This document shows, in pieces, positions 22,501 to 34,385 of a DNA stretch of 64,000 nucleotides (within the stretch, counting starts at the first letter, position 1; each line of letters opens with the position of its first letter). The notes below the pieces were generated by a model. It was not told the origin of the DNA, ran no database searches, and saw only the letters and a list, made by a program, of their open reading frames with translations. This stretch comes from Owenia fusiformis. Lineage: Eukaryota > Annelida > Polychaeta > Sabellida > Oweniidae. Both the position numbers and the translations under genes were made by a program. Where the stretch lies: NCBI GenBank assembly GCA_903813345.2, contig CAIIXF020000007.1, positions 6,451,730 to 6,515,729 on the forward strand. Direction: 5' to 3'.

Positions 22501-25500
22501 GGACCTCAAAAATACCAGAACTGTTAAGTGGCATCCTTGGGCATCCCTCTTCAGAGCATTTTCCTTATACTCCGATGAAATCTGCAGGGGATACTATAAG
22601 AAACCTATATATTATAAGATACTAATGAAGATACTGAATTCAAATTTTCAATTTTCAGGATTTGGTCCTGGTATGATAGGTAATCTGTATGACAAAAAAG
22701 ACAAAAAGAAAAAACTCTGTTGCCATAGTAACAAGAATACCACACTATTTGTTTCCTAAGAAATGTGTTTTAAGAGGTTTTGTCATTCTCTTCATATTTC
22801 TAATTCTAAATATATCTACAATGTGTTGCTATGGCGACACATAGATCATAGAAAAAATGCTGGGATGATCGCTCTATTTGTCAGGAAATTAAAATGGAAA
22901 CTGAAAAATGAGTTTCTTCCCACTGAATAGCAATTAATTTGGTAGACCATGGCTGACACGCACAAGAGAAAATGTTTATCAGTTCTATGTCATTTTGTTA
23001 TTTTTTTTTATTTATCGTGGTCTGGGACCTATAACACCTAATGCTGAATCTTCTCCAACTGCAAAGGAAGGCAAGATTTTAATAATGAACATTCATATAT
23101 CTCAACAAATATGGCCTAAGATTTGGACAATGATGAGGAAACTCTGAGGGAAAATTAGACGAAACATTAATGTGAGTGGTCCAAAAATAACACTAACTAA
23201 CATATTTTGGAAAAGTTATGCTCTCGGGTGAATCAGTGCTCATTTAAGGATAGTCTGAATCAGGTGAATTTTTTAACCTAATTGTACCCCTTCCCCAAAA
23301 CCCCCAGATTTTGACGAAATTGTCGAAAAGTGGCAAACAACATTCATTAAAGTTCAATATGGCTATTTCACTTCTATGTCATAAAGATATGATACGATCT
23401 CAGGTCAATCAATAAATTTCACAAGTGACACTCTATCTTATGAAGAAAATACTATCGTATTTGAAGACATGTCAAAAATTTGGTGGAAATAAATTGTGTC
23501 ACTCCTGATTTGACCTGCAAAATTTCAGGTAAGTTATCACAAACAATTTCAGACAGTTATATCTTTGATTATGACTATTTCCTGACCATAAAGACAGGTA
23601 TACAGGGATAATAAAGTCAATCGGACTTGGAGATATTTCACTAGCAATCAACCCATCAATATATTCTTTCAAAGTTGTTGACCTCATTTTCACCAAAAAT
23701 GCAATCATTTTAACAATGTTTAATGCATTACTATTCTTTATTTTAATGTATCAAATAGCTCTTGAAAAGAAAACTTAAATCCCCTAAGATTAGTGTTCCC
23801 CATGTTATTTCCCATTTGAAAAAATTCATGCTATCCATTGGTTTCAGTTCATTTTGGTCATCTAAATTCAGTGTCTTTAAAGTCCCTGGAGCAATCCACT
23901 TTTCCTCTTATGAAATAGAACATGTCTCAAAGCATATTCTAATTATGCATTCAACAATATAATTAAAGGTTGCATCTTTGGTAAAAACTAGGTCATCATT
24001 TTTAGTAAAAAGTATGTTGATTGGGCCATTCCCTTTAATATCACTTAGGTCTGATTAATCATGATTATATTTACTTTTCTTGAAGATAATGAATAGATCT
24101 AAAAGATATATCCAAGTTCATGGTCAGAAATTATTCATAATTCAAGTTAGAATTGACCTTTTTCCATATAAATGAAAAATAGATGGCATCATGGGTATTG
24201 GTAGAGCTTGGGTAGGGCTAGAATACATGTAAATGTATTGCCAGAGTCACTTAATTTCTTGATTTAAGAAGTAATTCCATTTGGATCAACTTAAAACATC
24301 ATTGGAATGTAACTATATGATCTTATTGACATGTGAATTGTGATTTCACATTAAAATTGTGATCCTCGTAAGAGTTAATGAACTTTTAAAGGTTTTTCAG
24401 CATTGTGTCAATGGGGATTTAGCCCGACCTTTTTTAGACAACCAGAAAATCATTAGAATTTGAATAATGGTAAATAACAGTGCAAATCAAATTGTTTTGA
24501 GAGAGAATTACTCACAGAATTTAAACATGCCATCAGATGGAAGAAAACGTTAGTTTTTAATGGTTAAAAATGCAGATCTCCTAAAATCTCATTAAAAACA
24601 AGTCCTTAACGAGATTTCAAAGCTATATGGAAAAGGACCATTGTCTGAAGTTGTTTGCGATAACCTACATGCTCCTTTATAACATTATTATGTAAATACT
24701 ATCAAATGCTTTAGGATCATGACAGTTGAAGTAAACTGAAGTCTTGGTATTTAAATGCAGAATCAGATCTATGTAGAATAAACAAAATTGAAAACAACAT
24801 GTACAGTTGACCTACCAATGTATTTCTTACAATCTCAAATATAATATCTCCCAAAAGATCCACAATATATTATTAATTGGTAATGTTGTTTAAAATTCAA
24901 AGTGTAAAAAGGGGGAAATGTTCAAATTCTCCCAAATAATAATAAATAAGTTACACTAAGTTATACAAGTGTGAGGCACCATCGCTGGGAAAGTCATCTT
25001 TGGTTAATAAAAAAGATTCTTAGCTACTTTTCTAACATCTGGCTGTGATGCATCGTGGCTTAATGAGGACTCTGCTATATGGTCAGATGATGAGAACTAA
25101 CAGTTTTACGGAATTTTTGCCATGTTTTGCACATTGTTAATGACCCTTCTGAATGGGTTGTAAAGGTATATACCAGGAGGTATATATGGCTCAAATGACT
25201 CGTGCCCTAGTACATGGGGCACTGTAGTACATTACTTGTGCATGATGACCACCATAGTCTAGTTGCTCAAATGAGATCAATTGATGATTATAATGTTTAG
25301 ACTTTATGTCAATGTCCTCTCTAGTATGTGATTATCCCATCGAACGAAGTTCGGAGGGATATAGGGAATGCCTCCGTTCGTCCGTCCGTCCGTACGTACG
25401 TCCGTACGTACATCCGTCCGTCTGTCCGTCCGTCCGTCCGGGCAATAACTCAAATACCGTTGGCCCGATTTTGTTCATATTTTGTACACATATACCCTAT

Positions 25501-28500
25501 GGGAGTAGAAGTTCTGCTCGAAAGCCGATTTTCAAAATGGCCGCTCATTTCAAAATGGCGGCCATTTTAGTGGCGATTTTACAGTAATTTAGGTGCAATA
25601 TGTAAAACTGTAATAGCAATATGTTTTAAATGTAAAAAAATTATGAAGGACATTAATAATGCTACAAATGTAGATATTAAAAAAGCACATGGCAGCCATC
25701 TTGAAAAAGGGCGGCCTTTACTCGTCATTTTACGATTTTTGCTGTAACTCAAAAAATAGTGGAGCGATTTTGTTCATATTTGGTGTGTGAATACTATAAG
25801 CATTGCACACTGTCTAAAGACACTTTTGGTAGAAGGCGGCCATTTTTCAAGATGGCCGCCATTTTAACGTATTTTACTATAACTCGAAAAGTAGTGGAGC
25901 GATTTTGTTCATATTTGGTATGTGAATACTATAAGCATGGCACACTGTCCTATGACACTTTTGGTAGAAGGTGGCCATTTTGAAAGCAATTTTGAAAAAT
26001 GGCCGCCATTTTAACGTATTTTACTATAACTCGAAAAGTAGTGAGCGATTTTGTTCATATTTGGTATGTGAATACTATAAGCATGGTACACCGTCTATTT
26101 CAAATGACGCTTTTGGTAGAAGGTGGCCATTTTGAAAAATGGCCGCCATTTTAACGTATTTTACTATATCTCGAAAAGTAGTGGAGCGATTTTGTTCATA
26201 TTTGATATGTGAATACTTTAAGCATGGCACATTGTCTAATAAAACTTGGGGAGTTTTGAAAATGGTGGCCTTTCTGGTGTGTTGTTTTATGATATTTTGC
26301 TTCGTTTGTAAAAATGCCAGCCATTTCTGTTCGATGGGATTCGCTACGCTTTGGCGTTGCCGTTGTTCTGGTTACACTAGATTTCATTATGATACATGTA
26401 CTAAATTGAAAACTTACATATAAAATATCTTAAGTCATATATTCTAGTAATAAATGAATTAGAATGTCACCTAACATTTGATGATGGTATGAATTTATTG
26501 ATTTGGTGTCTATCAATACATGTTTCTAACTTAATGCTGCAAAATGATAAAATTCACCACATCCACTTTCTTCAATTTTCCAGGGGTAGGGCACTATAAA
26601 GTCATATTAAAATTACAAAATAGTACTTCATAACTAAAATAGATGTATTACAATACCACACATAGCTTGGAAATGTTTTTAAAATACTACTATGCGCTGT
26701 TAAAAGTGTCATATTTTGCTTGAAGCTACAAATATAAAATTGGCAAGACAAAAATTGCATATCTTTTTCCTGTTTATTGTATTTTTTCTGAGACCAATAA
26801 GGGTATCAACCTATAACTTTAGGATAGTATTCATATTTGTACTAGCAATGTATGGTGTACAACTCAGAACAATAGCTCATATATCCTTTGAGTTATGAAC
26901 TAGTTTCATAGTACCCCCTAAAATATTTTCCTAGGGGGGTAAAAATGTCAAAATTCAGTGTCGTGACCACCCCGTTGAGCTGTCATCTTTTAATATCTTT
27001 ATCAGCATGAAAAACTGATCGAGTAAAAATAGGTCTGTTGCTTTTTCTAAAAAATGCCTCAAAAACTTGAATTATTAGAATTGGAACCTGTCTAATATAC
27101 TCAACATTGTAATGGATTCTTGGAGTACTTAAAAGAGTTTTAGTTCACATTTGAAATTGTGCCTTGTTACAATATTTTGCTTTGTATTGACTTTACAAAA
27201 GTCTGGTCACAATATCAGTGGAGCAGTGCTATTGTAGAGGATAGAATTTTTTTTACAATAATAAGGGTTCGATGTCACAACATTAAAGAATCAAATGTCA
27301 AATTATTACAAAATTATGTTGTAACATGATTGTAGTCTCACTCTACTCATTCTATTGATGCATGAATCCTAAAATATGTGAACACTGTTACTTTGGAAGA
27401 AATATGGTTTAAGGTGTTTTAACTTCATCACATAAATTTAAAAAGGTTTTCTCATATGTGTAATGAGACTACAATCACGTCACAACATAATTTTGTAACA
27501 ATTTGACATTTGATTCTTTGTGACATCATACTCTTGTTATTGTAGAATTATTATACACAGGTTTTACTTCACCTCTTTAGAATCGTATTTAAGACTTCTC
27601 GCTTTGCTTTCTCAGATGGGCTGGTACTGGGGACCATTAAGCTGGGATGATGCAGAAATTATCCTAGACAAGAAACCTGATGGCTCATTTCTGGTTCGGG
27701 ATAGCTCGGACGAGTGTCACATTTTAAGCTTAAGCTTCCGAAATCAAGGCTCTACTCATCATTCCAGGATTGATTACCACAATGGTAGGTTATAGCGCCA
27801 TCTATACAATATATTAGATGTGAATAATTACAATGATATGAAAATGAAAATGCAGTATACATAGCACTGGCTGATTCAGGGGGGTCGGGGCCCAGGCCCC
27901 CCAATTTTTAGGGCCCAAAAATTTGGTATGGCCTCAAATTGGGTATAATTTTTTAAGCCAAATTATCATAAATGGGCCTTACATTTTCAAAATTTGGTTT
28001 TGGGCCCCAAAAAAATTTTCCATGCAAGCGCAGAACTTTTTTTTCTTGACTTGAAATGTCCCCCCCCCCCCCCCCTTGTTAGCTTCTGGATCCGCCAGTG
28101 CATAATTGATTTTTTGGGGGGGTTGGACAATTTTATTATTCACATGAATTTTTTTTAAATCAATAAAGTAATACAGTTTAATTTAAAACATATTCAGCCA
28201 TCTACAATGTTTACTATGGTGAAATGCTATATATGGGGTACTATATTTGGATATCTTATAGAGTATGTAGTTAGACTTTTATACAATAAACTAGTGCTTT
28301 ATTAGAGGAAAGGTTCTGCTAAATAACAAAAATGGGTCTGTTATGATAGCTAAGATTCAATCAGTAAATGTTTTATAATCACAAAGACAACACAGACACA
28401 ATTGCAGACAAGATTTCACGAGAAAGAGAAAAAATTCAACTTCATAATAACCTATCACTAAAATGCCTCTTAAAAAGGGAGGATTATACATCATCTCGAA

Positions 28501-31500
28501 TGAACACTCACAAAAAATTCTTTTTACTTGAAGAGGATATCTACTCAAATATTGCTGATGCTAAGTGTGCCAAAAAACAAACAACAATGAAGGACCTTTT
28601 CAAGCAAAAGTAAAGCAGTGCTATATAACCATAATATGGGATAAGTCATTTGAGAAGCTTAAGATTTTGTACGAGACTATCATATACTTATACTGTCAGT
28701 GTATTACAAAGTTTTTACCAAAATATAAGTTATTTTACTAAAATAATGAAATTGTTCAAAATGTAAATAAAAATAGCATATAGGCTATAGGCCATGAACA
28801 ACATGTATTATTACCACCTAGCCGGGCCAGTTCTAGGGGTTTTAGTGCTAGTTTATTTAGAAGGCGTTTATTTTACTATATCGACCTGAGAAATGTGTGA
28901 CGTCATAGTGGTGGTCCATATGGACCGGTCTAGAATATATTCTGGACTGGCAATTTTCCCCGGGAAATTAGATATCGTTCAATGCGTAAGATTTTCTTGC
29001 TGTTTCAGTCCTGGTCGTTAACGGTGGTAATAATACTAATAACGTCATTTCTGCGAGCAATATAGTGAAATATTGGACCTTGGGCCTTCGGCCCTTGGTC
29101 CAATATTTCAATATATCGCCCTTAGAAATGACGTTATTGTACTATTGTTTTCTGACTTAGTATTAAGTGTTCAATATAGTGGACTGAACAATGAAAATCC
29201 CCTCCCCCTGATCAACAATATCCTCGAAATTTGAACACCTGCCAATTTGAACGCTTTTGGCTGGTCCCATGGGTGTTCGGATTAGACAGGTTTTGCACGT
29301 AGAAATTATATTTCAAAACCTAGTTTTTCAATTCATCGCTGTTCCCACTTTTTCACAAACTAATTCATAAAATTCATATACCAATACCTGCTGTTTCAAT
29401 ATCCAACCTCATTTCAATACACAAGATGCGTGTAGAAATAATCTTGATTTACGTCATAAAAATTCAGTCAAAGTGATACCTCAAAGTGATATTTTATATC
29501 TGAATGTAAAATTAGAGGCAAAATTAAATCTAGAAATATGGATTTAAATAGTGTTAATCAAATTTGAAAACTTCTAGGTTGGGGAGATTGTTATAAAATC
29601 ACGAAAAGTAAAATATCTTTTCTTGTACTGGACAGATAATATTTTCTTTTTCTGGACAAACTGTATTCCCAGTTAATTTTGTGAGTTTTGATTTAACGAA
29701 TTTTGAGCAAACACGATTTAGCGGCTTTTAAATTTTGCGGATTTCACAAGTTAAGATACCTTTATTCTCTGAATCCTCAAGCTCTGTAAATAAGCTTACC
29801 TCATGTACAGTAAGTACACCTCGTCACCTACCTTATGTCATATTTGGATAAGATTTACAATTACTTCTAGATCTTGGTCAATGGTGCGCTTCACCTTAAC
29901 CTCTATTACATCATCATTTTCAATTTGTAACAGACATTATTGTTTGGTATCCCATTTATCACCTAGTAACCACGGTGTATAACCCAAACGCTCCTACATG
30001 CACGACGGAGCGTTTCATTACTGAAATTAAACAAAGAAACGCTCCGGAGTAAGAAAACTGGCTGGCGGGAATGATGAGCCATCTGACGATTTCCCCAATA
30101 ATGGGAATACGAGGTATGAGTTCCATATTTCGAGTATACCATTCGATGGGTGTGATATTCATGTTGTACTTGGCTGGCTGTTGACGGTTGAAGCAATTAG
30201 GAAGAGCTGTACGAAGCAGTATAGTTATCAAAATTCAAAAACGTATTTGTCATTCTACCGGTCAAAACCCCTTTTGTCGATACATGTGATTAGTTGAGCC
30301 AAGATTAGAGCACCAACGTATATTTTAGTCAAATTCCAATGCTTCAACGCACCTAACATTATCGTAATAGTGATTTGATGACCGAAAATCCAGTCTTAAA
30401 AATGATGACATTCTCATACTCAAGAAACGCTCCGATCTGGTTAACACAGTGAACTGGAAACGCTCCGGTAGTCTAGATCAGTTTAGGAAATATATAGCTT
30501 GCCTTTCCCTTTCAGGAAGCGAAAGAAAATATGTATTATACCCCTTGGCATCAAAAGAAGAAAGAGTAATTCACATATAAATTTTAGTTTTTTCTATAGT
30601 TTTATGATTTAGCACACATGTAGGCATGACATCATCTAATGTAGGCTTAAATCAGCTAGTTGCACGTTTAGCACCACCAGGTTCAGATGTTTCAATTTGC
30701 CTAACAAGTACAACACGTTTTTGAGAGATAGATTCGATTCGGAACTCTTCTCTAATAATCTGAAAATGATATCAAAACAAAATGGTAAGAGCGTTTCTAA
30801 AATTGTGTTTTAAATCGACGGAGCGTTTTGAGGAAAACAAGCGATTTCTCGAGAACAAGTAATGTATTTGGACTGGGATTTTAGGAAATGAGAATATACG
30901 AGTTTGTGATCTACTACTTTAACAGAAAGATTAACGTTTTCATAGAAATACTAGTTTAATTCATAATTTGTGGTCAAATCGTCATCTTCAGATTCGTTCG
31001 ATCTACACTACGGAGCTTTGATCAAGCAATATAACAGTTTACCACCAGAAGTTGAATAAATAAGATCTTTCCTTACGGTATTGTTCATCGAATGGTACAT
31101 AATATTTCACCATAACATATGATATGTAAGAGAAACGAGAGAAACAATACTTACGGTCATAGTGGAATCTTCATTAGCCGCCATTTCATTTCGCTCCGGA
31201 GCGTTTCCGCGTAAATGAAACGCTCCGTCGTGCATGTAGGAGCGTTTGGGTTATACACCGTGATAACACTGGACATGAAATACAATGGAGTCCCAGGTAT
31301 TTTCACAAATCCCTGGGGATTTAATTGACAACTTCGCAAAGATTAATCCGGAAAAGCGTGAGACTAAATCGCAGTATTTTAATTTGTATGACTATCAGAT
31401 ACATAAGGGTGATAAGAAAAATGAACCACTAAAACTGATTAAAATTCAAGTTTAAGGGAACTTTCTACCTTGCCATGTTAAGACCTAACTAGCCACCTGG

Positions 31501-31912
31501 TGGTAAAACTGGTAACTACCTACTCGCATCTGGGTTATTATCTATTTATAACTTGTATTTTTCAGGGACATATGGATTCTTCTCTCAACCTGCCTCTCAC
31601 GGATATCACTCAATCATAGACTTTATTGACTCCATAATCACGAACAGTGATTGTGGACGCTTCCGCTATTTCATCCGCCAATCAGCACCAGGCGTTGCAC
31701 CCATTCCCATTTCTGCGCTTCACCCGGTATCAAGGTTTAAATACATGAGATCGCTGCAGCATATTTGTCGGTTCCTGCTATTGAAACATGTTCGTTACGA
31801 CCATATTGACTCACTCCCCCTGCCCAATAGGGTGAAGGCATATTTAAGAGAACCGCAGTATTATGCGGAATATTTACGCAATGAGGACCAGGAGACAGAT
31901 GATGATGAATGA
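16548..31912 (+). CDS. SOCS6/7-like adaptor (SH2 + SOCS box), five exons, 831 aa
   Basis: SOCS6/7 proteins bind phosphotyrosine partners through SH2 and recruit an Elongin B/C-Cullin 5 ubiquitin ligase through the SOCS box. Exons: 16548-18316, 18520-18674, 20594-20649, 27616-27784, 31566-31912, all GT-AG with matching phases (2,496 nt). Exon 1 encodes a long, low-complexity, acidic/polar N-terminus with Y204, Y236, Y261, Y288 and Y459 in Y-x-[ST]-[VI] contexts. Exon 2 has RRLPPTPTVSP. The SH2 domain starts at about residue 661 (GWYWGPLSWDDAE); FLVRDS is 685-690 with the pocket arginine R688. The SOCS box shows SLQHICRFLLLKHV (779-792) and LPLP (800-803). The Y-W-G-P opening and C-terminal order place it with SOCS6/SOCS7 rather than CIS/SOCS1-3; which of the two cannot be decided. 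An in-frame TAA lies 21 bases above the ATG. At 831 aa it is longer than vertebrate SOCS6/7. Confidence 0.94.
18675..20593. other. SOCS intron 2
   Basis: AT-rich intron of 1.9 kb. I see no repeats with recognisable ends, no exon and no RNA gene. Confidence 0.6.
21663..21828. mobile_element. MITE with AGGGGTTTCATTAG ends, copy 1
   Basis: The 166-bp element starts AGGGGTTTCATTAGCA and ends TCTAGTGAAACCCCT. It directly precedes the left end of the 5.3-kb TIR element in SOCS intron 3. A second copy of nearly the same length lies in the SOCS 3'UTR (31987-32151). Confidence 0.7.
22719..22838 (+). promoter_or_regulatory. Two X-box-like (RFX) motifs
   Basis: GTTGCCATAGTAAC at 22719-22732 and GTTGCTATGGCGAC at 22825-22838 resemble the imperfect palindromic X-box bound by RFX factors. 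Both lie in SOCS intron 3 inside a transposon body, so function is doubtful. Confidence 0.2.
24157..24638. mobile_element. CCTTTTTCCATATA-ended element, copy 1
   Basis: About 480 bp with inverted ends CCTTTTTCCATATA / TATATGGAAAAGG. A clearly homologous copy in the same orientation lies at 43125-43608. No coding capacity; the target duplication is not resolved. Confidence 0.75.
25334..26340. mobile_element. ATCCCATCGAAC-ended repeat with microsatellite and 135-148-bp tandem units
   Basis: The ends ATCCCATCGAACGAAG and TTCTGTTCGATGGGAT are inverted. Near the left end is a GTCCGTCC/GTACGTAC microsatellite (25377-25441). The rest holds about four tandem units marked by GTGGAGCGATTTTGTTCATA (25758, 25893, about 26040, 26180), each followed by GGCCGCCATTTT. 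The overlapping open frames here are repeat artefacts. Partial relatives of the left end appear near 34975 and, inverted, near 43640. Confidence 0.65.
27271..27531. mobile_element. Hairpin MITE just upstream of the SH2 exon
   Basis: GATGTCACAACATTAAAGAA at the left and its complement at the right (GATTCTTTGTGACATC) bound arms of about 75 bp (27271-27345, 27458-27531). The right end is 84 bp before the SOCS exon 4 start, so the element overlaps the region where a branch point is expected. Confidence 0.75.
27865..28100. mobile_element. CACTGG element, 236-bp copy
   Basis: Starts CACTGGCTGATTCAGGGG and ends GGATCCGCCAGTG, with flanks CATAG / CATAA (four of five match). GGGCCC-rich body as in the 13804-14961 copy, with a C-rich run at about 28059-28075. 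Lies 80 bp after the donor of SOCS exon 4. Confidence 0.7.
28101..29030. other. SOCS intron 4, no recognised feature
   Basis: An 81-codon frame at 28368-28613 has a lysine-rich composition and no recognisable domain or splice context; I do not call it a gene. A short GGACCGGTCTAGAATATATTC-like palindromic patch lies near 28920. Confidence 0.4.
29036..29139. repeat. 104-bp near-perfect hairpin with GGGCCTTCGGCCC centre
   Basis: AATAACGTCATTTCT at the left pairs with AGAAATGACGTTATT at the right, and GAAATATTGGACC pairs with GGTCCAATATTTC around the centre GGGCCTTCGGCCC. It lies in SOCS intron 4. Other hairpins of the same design with different sequence are at 40571-40735, 59420-59449 and 59711-59847. 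Confidence 0.85.
29971..31262. mobile_element. CACGGTGTATAACCC-ended transposon with repeated ACGCTCC motif
   Basis: The 1,292-bp element has inverted ends of about 50 bp starting CACGGTGTATAACCC; flanks GTAAC / ATAAC match at four of five positions. AAACGCTCC or its complement occurs in both ends and repeatedly inside (near 30045, 30427, 30463, 30826, 31196, 31219), looking like subterminal transposase-binding sites. Short open frames inside show no known domain. It lies in SOCS intron 4, 300 bp before the last exon. Confidence 0.75.
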
Positions 31913-32655
31913 AGTATTTCCAAGTGTGTTTCCAAAAAAGCTTTCTGTTGAATGCTGTTGGGAATGTATAATCTGTAGTACACTCCAGGGGTTTCATTAG
32001 CATAGGCATCCGGTGATATTCCATAACTGTTTTCAATAAAGTCACCCACTCGTTGTTTTAAGGAACTTCACAACAGTACTATTTTTTATATTGAATTGTG
32101 CTATTGTTCTCATTCAATATGCCTATTGTCAGAATTTCTGATGAAACCCCTGTAGTCTGTCATCAAATCTCCCAAACCTGCACCAATATCAGTTCCCTTT
32201 TGCTGTGTATGTGCTATGTTACTGGGGGAATATAATAAAGAGATGATTTTTTAAGAGTCTCTTCATAAAAACAGAATGACTAAGTTGTCTTCCCAGTATC
32301 ATACTGCCCCAAGATTTTGACTCAGCCTGCTTCATTAACTTTGGGAATTTTTACTTTATCAGCCATGTTATTTGTGGTTATGCGCTAGACTGTCAAGGAA
32401 GAAGTTAGCATGACATACTGTTTATGTGTATATTTAGGTAATATTGTGTCCCTACAGTGCAGTTTGTAATTAACTTAGCTAAATGCATTGCAATTTATTT
32501 ACTGGTATACATAACATAAAAATAGTAAACATCAATATCTTGTACATTTATTAAATATTAGTAATATATTTTTGGTTTTGAACAAATACTTCTGTAATTC
32601 TTGATTTTGTTTAACCAATGTTATGTGAATGAGGGCAATAAAATGTGTGCACACT
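31913..32655 (+). other. SOCS 3'UTR
   Basis: Follows the SOCS stop codon. It holds a MITE (31987-32151), an AATAAA within that MITE (about 32034), AATAAA near 32232, and a good AATAAA at about 32636-32641 followed by a GT-rich stretch, which I take as the main polyadenylation signal. The true 3' end is inferred. Confidence 0.5.
31987..32151. mobile_element. MITE with AGGGGTTTCATTAG ends, copy 2, in the SOCS 3'UTR
   Basis: 165 bp bounded by AGGGGTTTCATTAGCA and TTCTGATGAAACCCCT. The interior differs from copy 1 while the ends are conserved. It would be transcribed as part of the SOCS mRNA and supplies an AATAAA. Confidence 0.7.
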
Positions 32656-33649
32656 GAACTCATGCCATGTCCAACTGTGATTGATTGATCTATAAACGTG
32701 ATCTGGTGTCCAGTCCTCTTAACCCAATACTATCTAAAATGTAGTTCATACAATATACATGTAAAGTTATATAATGATTATGATTGTTCTATTTTTATCA
32801 AAATATATAATTCACAATAACACATATGCAGCATATGCCTTATTTTTGTGTCTAGCGGTTCATTTTTAAAATTGAAATAATTGAATTAATTATAAATGAA
32901 TTAAAATCATATCTTTCTCATATCCCCTAAGATGAACACATTCGAACGTTGAACATATTGTCCAAAGTGAAGTACTCCTACTGAACTATCAAGATGTAAT
33001 TCCTCAGTTCCATTTGATCTACGTATGGCGGTCGTAGCTTCCCCAACTCGAGAGAAATAGTATACAGCATAGAATACAGGGATAAGCAGTAGGATGTAGG
33101 TTTTCTATGTCGATTTTGTGAGGCTTCAGCCAACGTAGAGCAAATGTGACTAAGACTTATGTCATATAATCTGTACCATACACTGTTATCTATATCGGTA
33201 ATAGTGTTATGGGAAACTTTTATTGCTCCATAATGCCCATATAGTATCTACACTTATGGGACAACAAAGTAAGAAAATAGACTCTTTCTGAAAAAATTGC
33301 TCACAACATTCTTTGTCATGCTTTGTTTTTAGAAAGTCGACATCTTTTATTTCTTTGATTTTAGGTTATTAAGCAATCGTTTTCTGAAAAAGTGTTATCC
33401 CTCATTTCAATTCTGATGAACTTGGATATTTTAGTATCTTAAATCTGCTTTCAGCTTTCATATTAGCTCAAATTACAATAAGACTGTGAGGGAAATATTG
33501 AATTGCTTTTTTTAAAAGAATCATTCCAGATGTTTATTCGACACAATAGTAAATACAACATTAAGAAATGGAGAAGCTGTTATATTTAATTTATGAATAA
33601 GTCCAAGGGGCTATAAACAATAACTTAAGGCAATTTGGAATAATCAGTG
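32656..33649. other. Intergenic, no recognised feature
   Basis: AT-rich sequence downstream of SOCS. No coding frame, RNA gene or bounded repeat that I can support. Confidence 0.5.
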
Positions 33650-34385
33650 CAGTGCAAAGTGAAAAATGGTCTTAGAAATGGTCTCATTACATATTTTCAT
33701 GGAGCTCTCCACTAGACTGTGTTGAAACTATATGCTTATGTTCTGTGAAATCTGTAAAGTGGGACATCTCTAGAAATTGAACACCTCTGTTAGTGGAACA
33801 CTTCAGAGTTGCAAAGTGTTCTTAGAAATGGTTTCATTACATATTTTCATGGGGCTCTCCACTAGACTGTGTTGAAACTATATGCTTATGTTCTGTGAAA
33901 TCTGTAAAGTGGGACATCTCTAGAAATTGAACACCTCTGTTAGTGGAACACTTCAGAGTTGCAAAGTGTTCTTAGAAATGGTCTCATTACATATTTTCAT
34001 GGAGCTCTCCACTAGACTGTGTTGAAACTATATGCGTACATGTATGCAGGTATGTACAGTGTTGAAACTATATGTGTATGTACAGTGTTGAAGCTATATG
34101 CTTATGTACTGTGAAATCTGTAAAGTGGGGCATCTCTAGAAATTGAACACCTCTGTTAGTGGAACGCTTCAGAGTTGCAAAGTGTTCTTAGAAATGGTCT
34201 CATTACATATTTTCATGGAGCTCTCCACTAGACTGTGTTGAAACTATATGCGTACATGTATGTACAGTGTTGAAACTTTATGCATATGTACAGTGTTGAA
34301 ACTGTATGGGTATGTACTGTGAAATCTGTAAAGTGAGACATCTCTAGAAATTGAACACCTCTGTTAGTGGAACACTTCAGAGTTC
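33650..34385. repeat. 150-bp minisatellite (about 4.7 units)
   Basis: CTTAGAAATGGTCTCATTAC and relatives recur at 33671, 33821, 33971 and about 34188. The first units are 150 bp and almost identical; the later ones are expanded by an inner repeat of about 30 bp built on GTACAGTGTTGAAACTATATG-like words (34030-34110, 34250-34315). Confidence 0.9.

Larger units (their letters stand above)
21834..27092. mobile_element. 5.3-kb element with about 530-bp terminal inverted repeats
   Basis: Left arm 21834-22365 and right arm 26571-27092 are reverse complements, clearly diverged. Both begin GACAGGTTCCAATT and share TCAACGGGGTGGTCACGACA and CCCTACCCCTGG. TA flanks both ends (21832-21833, 27093-27094). 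The interior contains the 24157-24638 and 25334-26340 elements and no transposase frame. It fills most of SOCS intron 3. Long arms without coding capacity suggest a non-autonomous transposon; the superfamily is unknown. Confidence 0.75.

Noticed and set aside
25306-26423. Several open frames with RPSVRPSV and FKMAAI text
   Set aside because: Products of the GTCCGTCC microsatellite and the 135-148-bp tandem repeat; no domain.
28368-28613. 81-codon lysine-rich frame in SOCS intron 4
   Set aside because: No splice context, no domain, AT-rich composition of the intron.
29959-30231. 90-codon frame on the minus strand
   Set aside because: Lies in the CACGGTG transposon, starts in its inverted end and shows no known domain.
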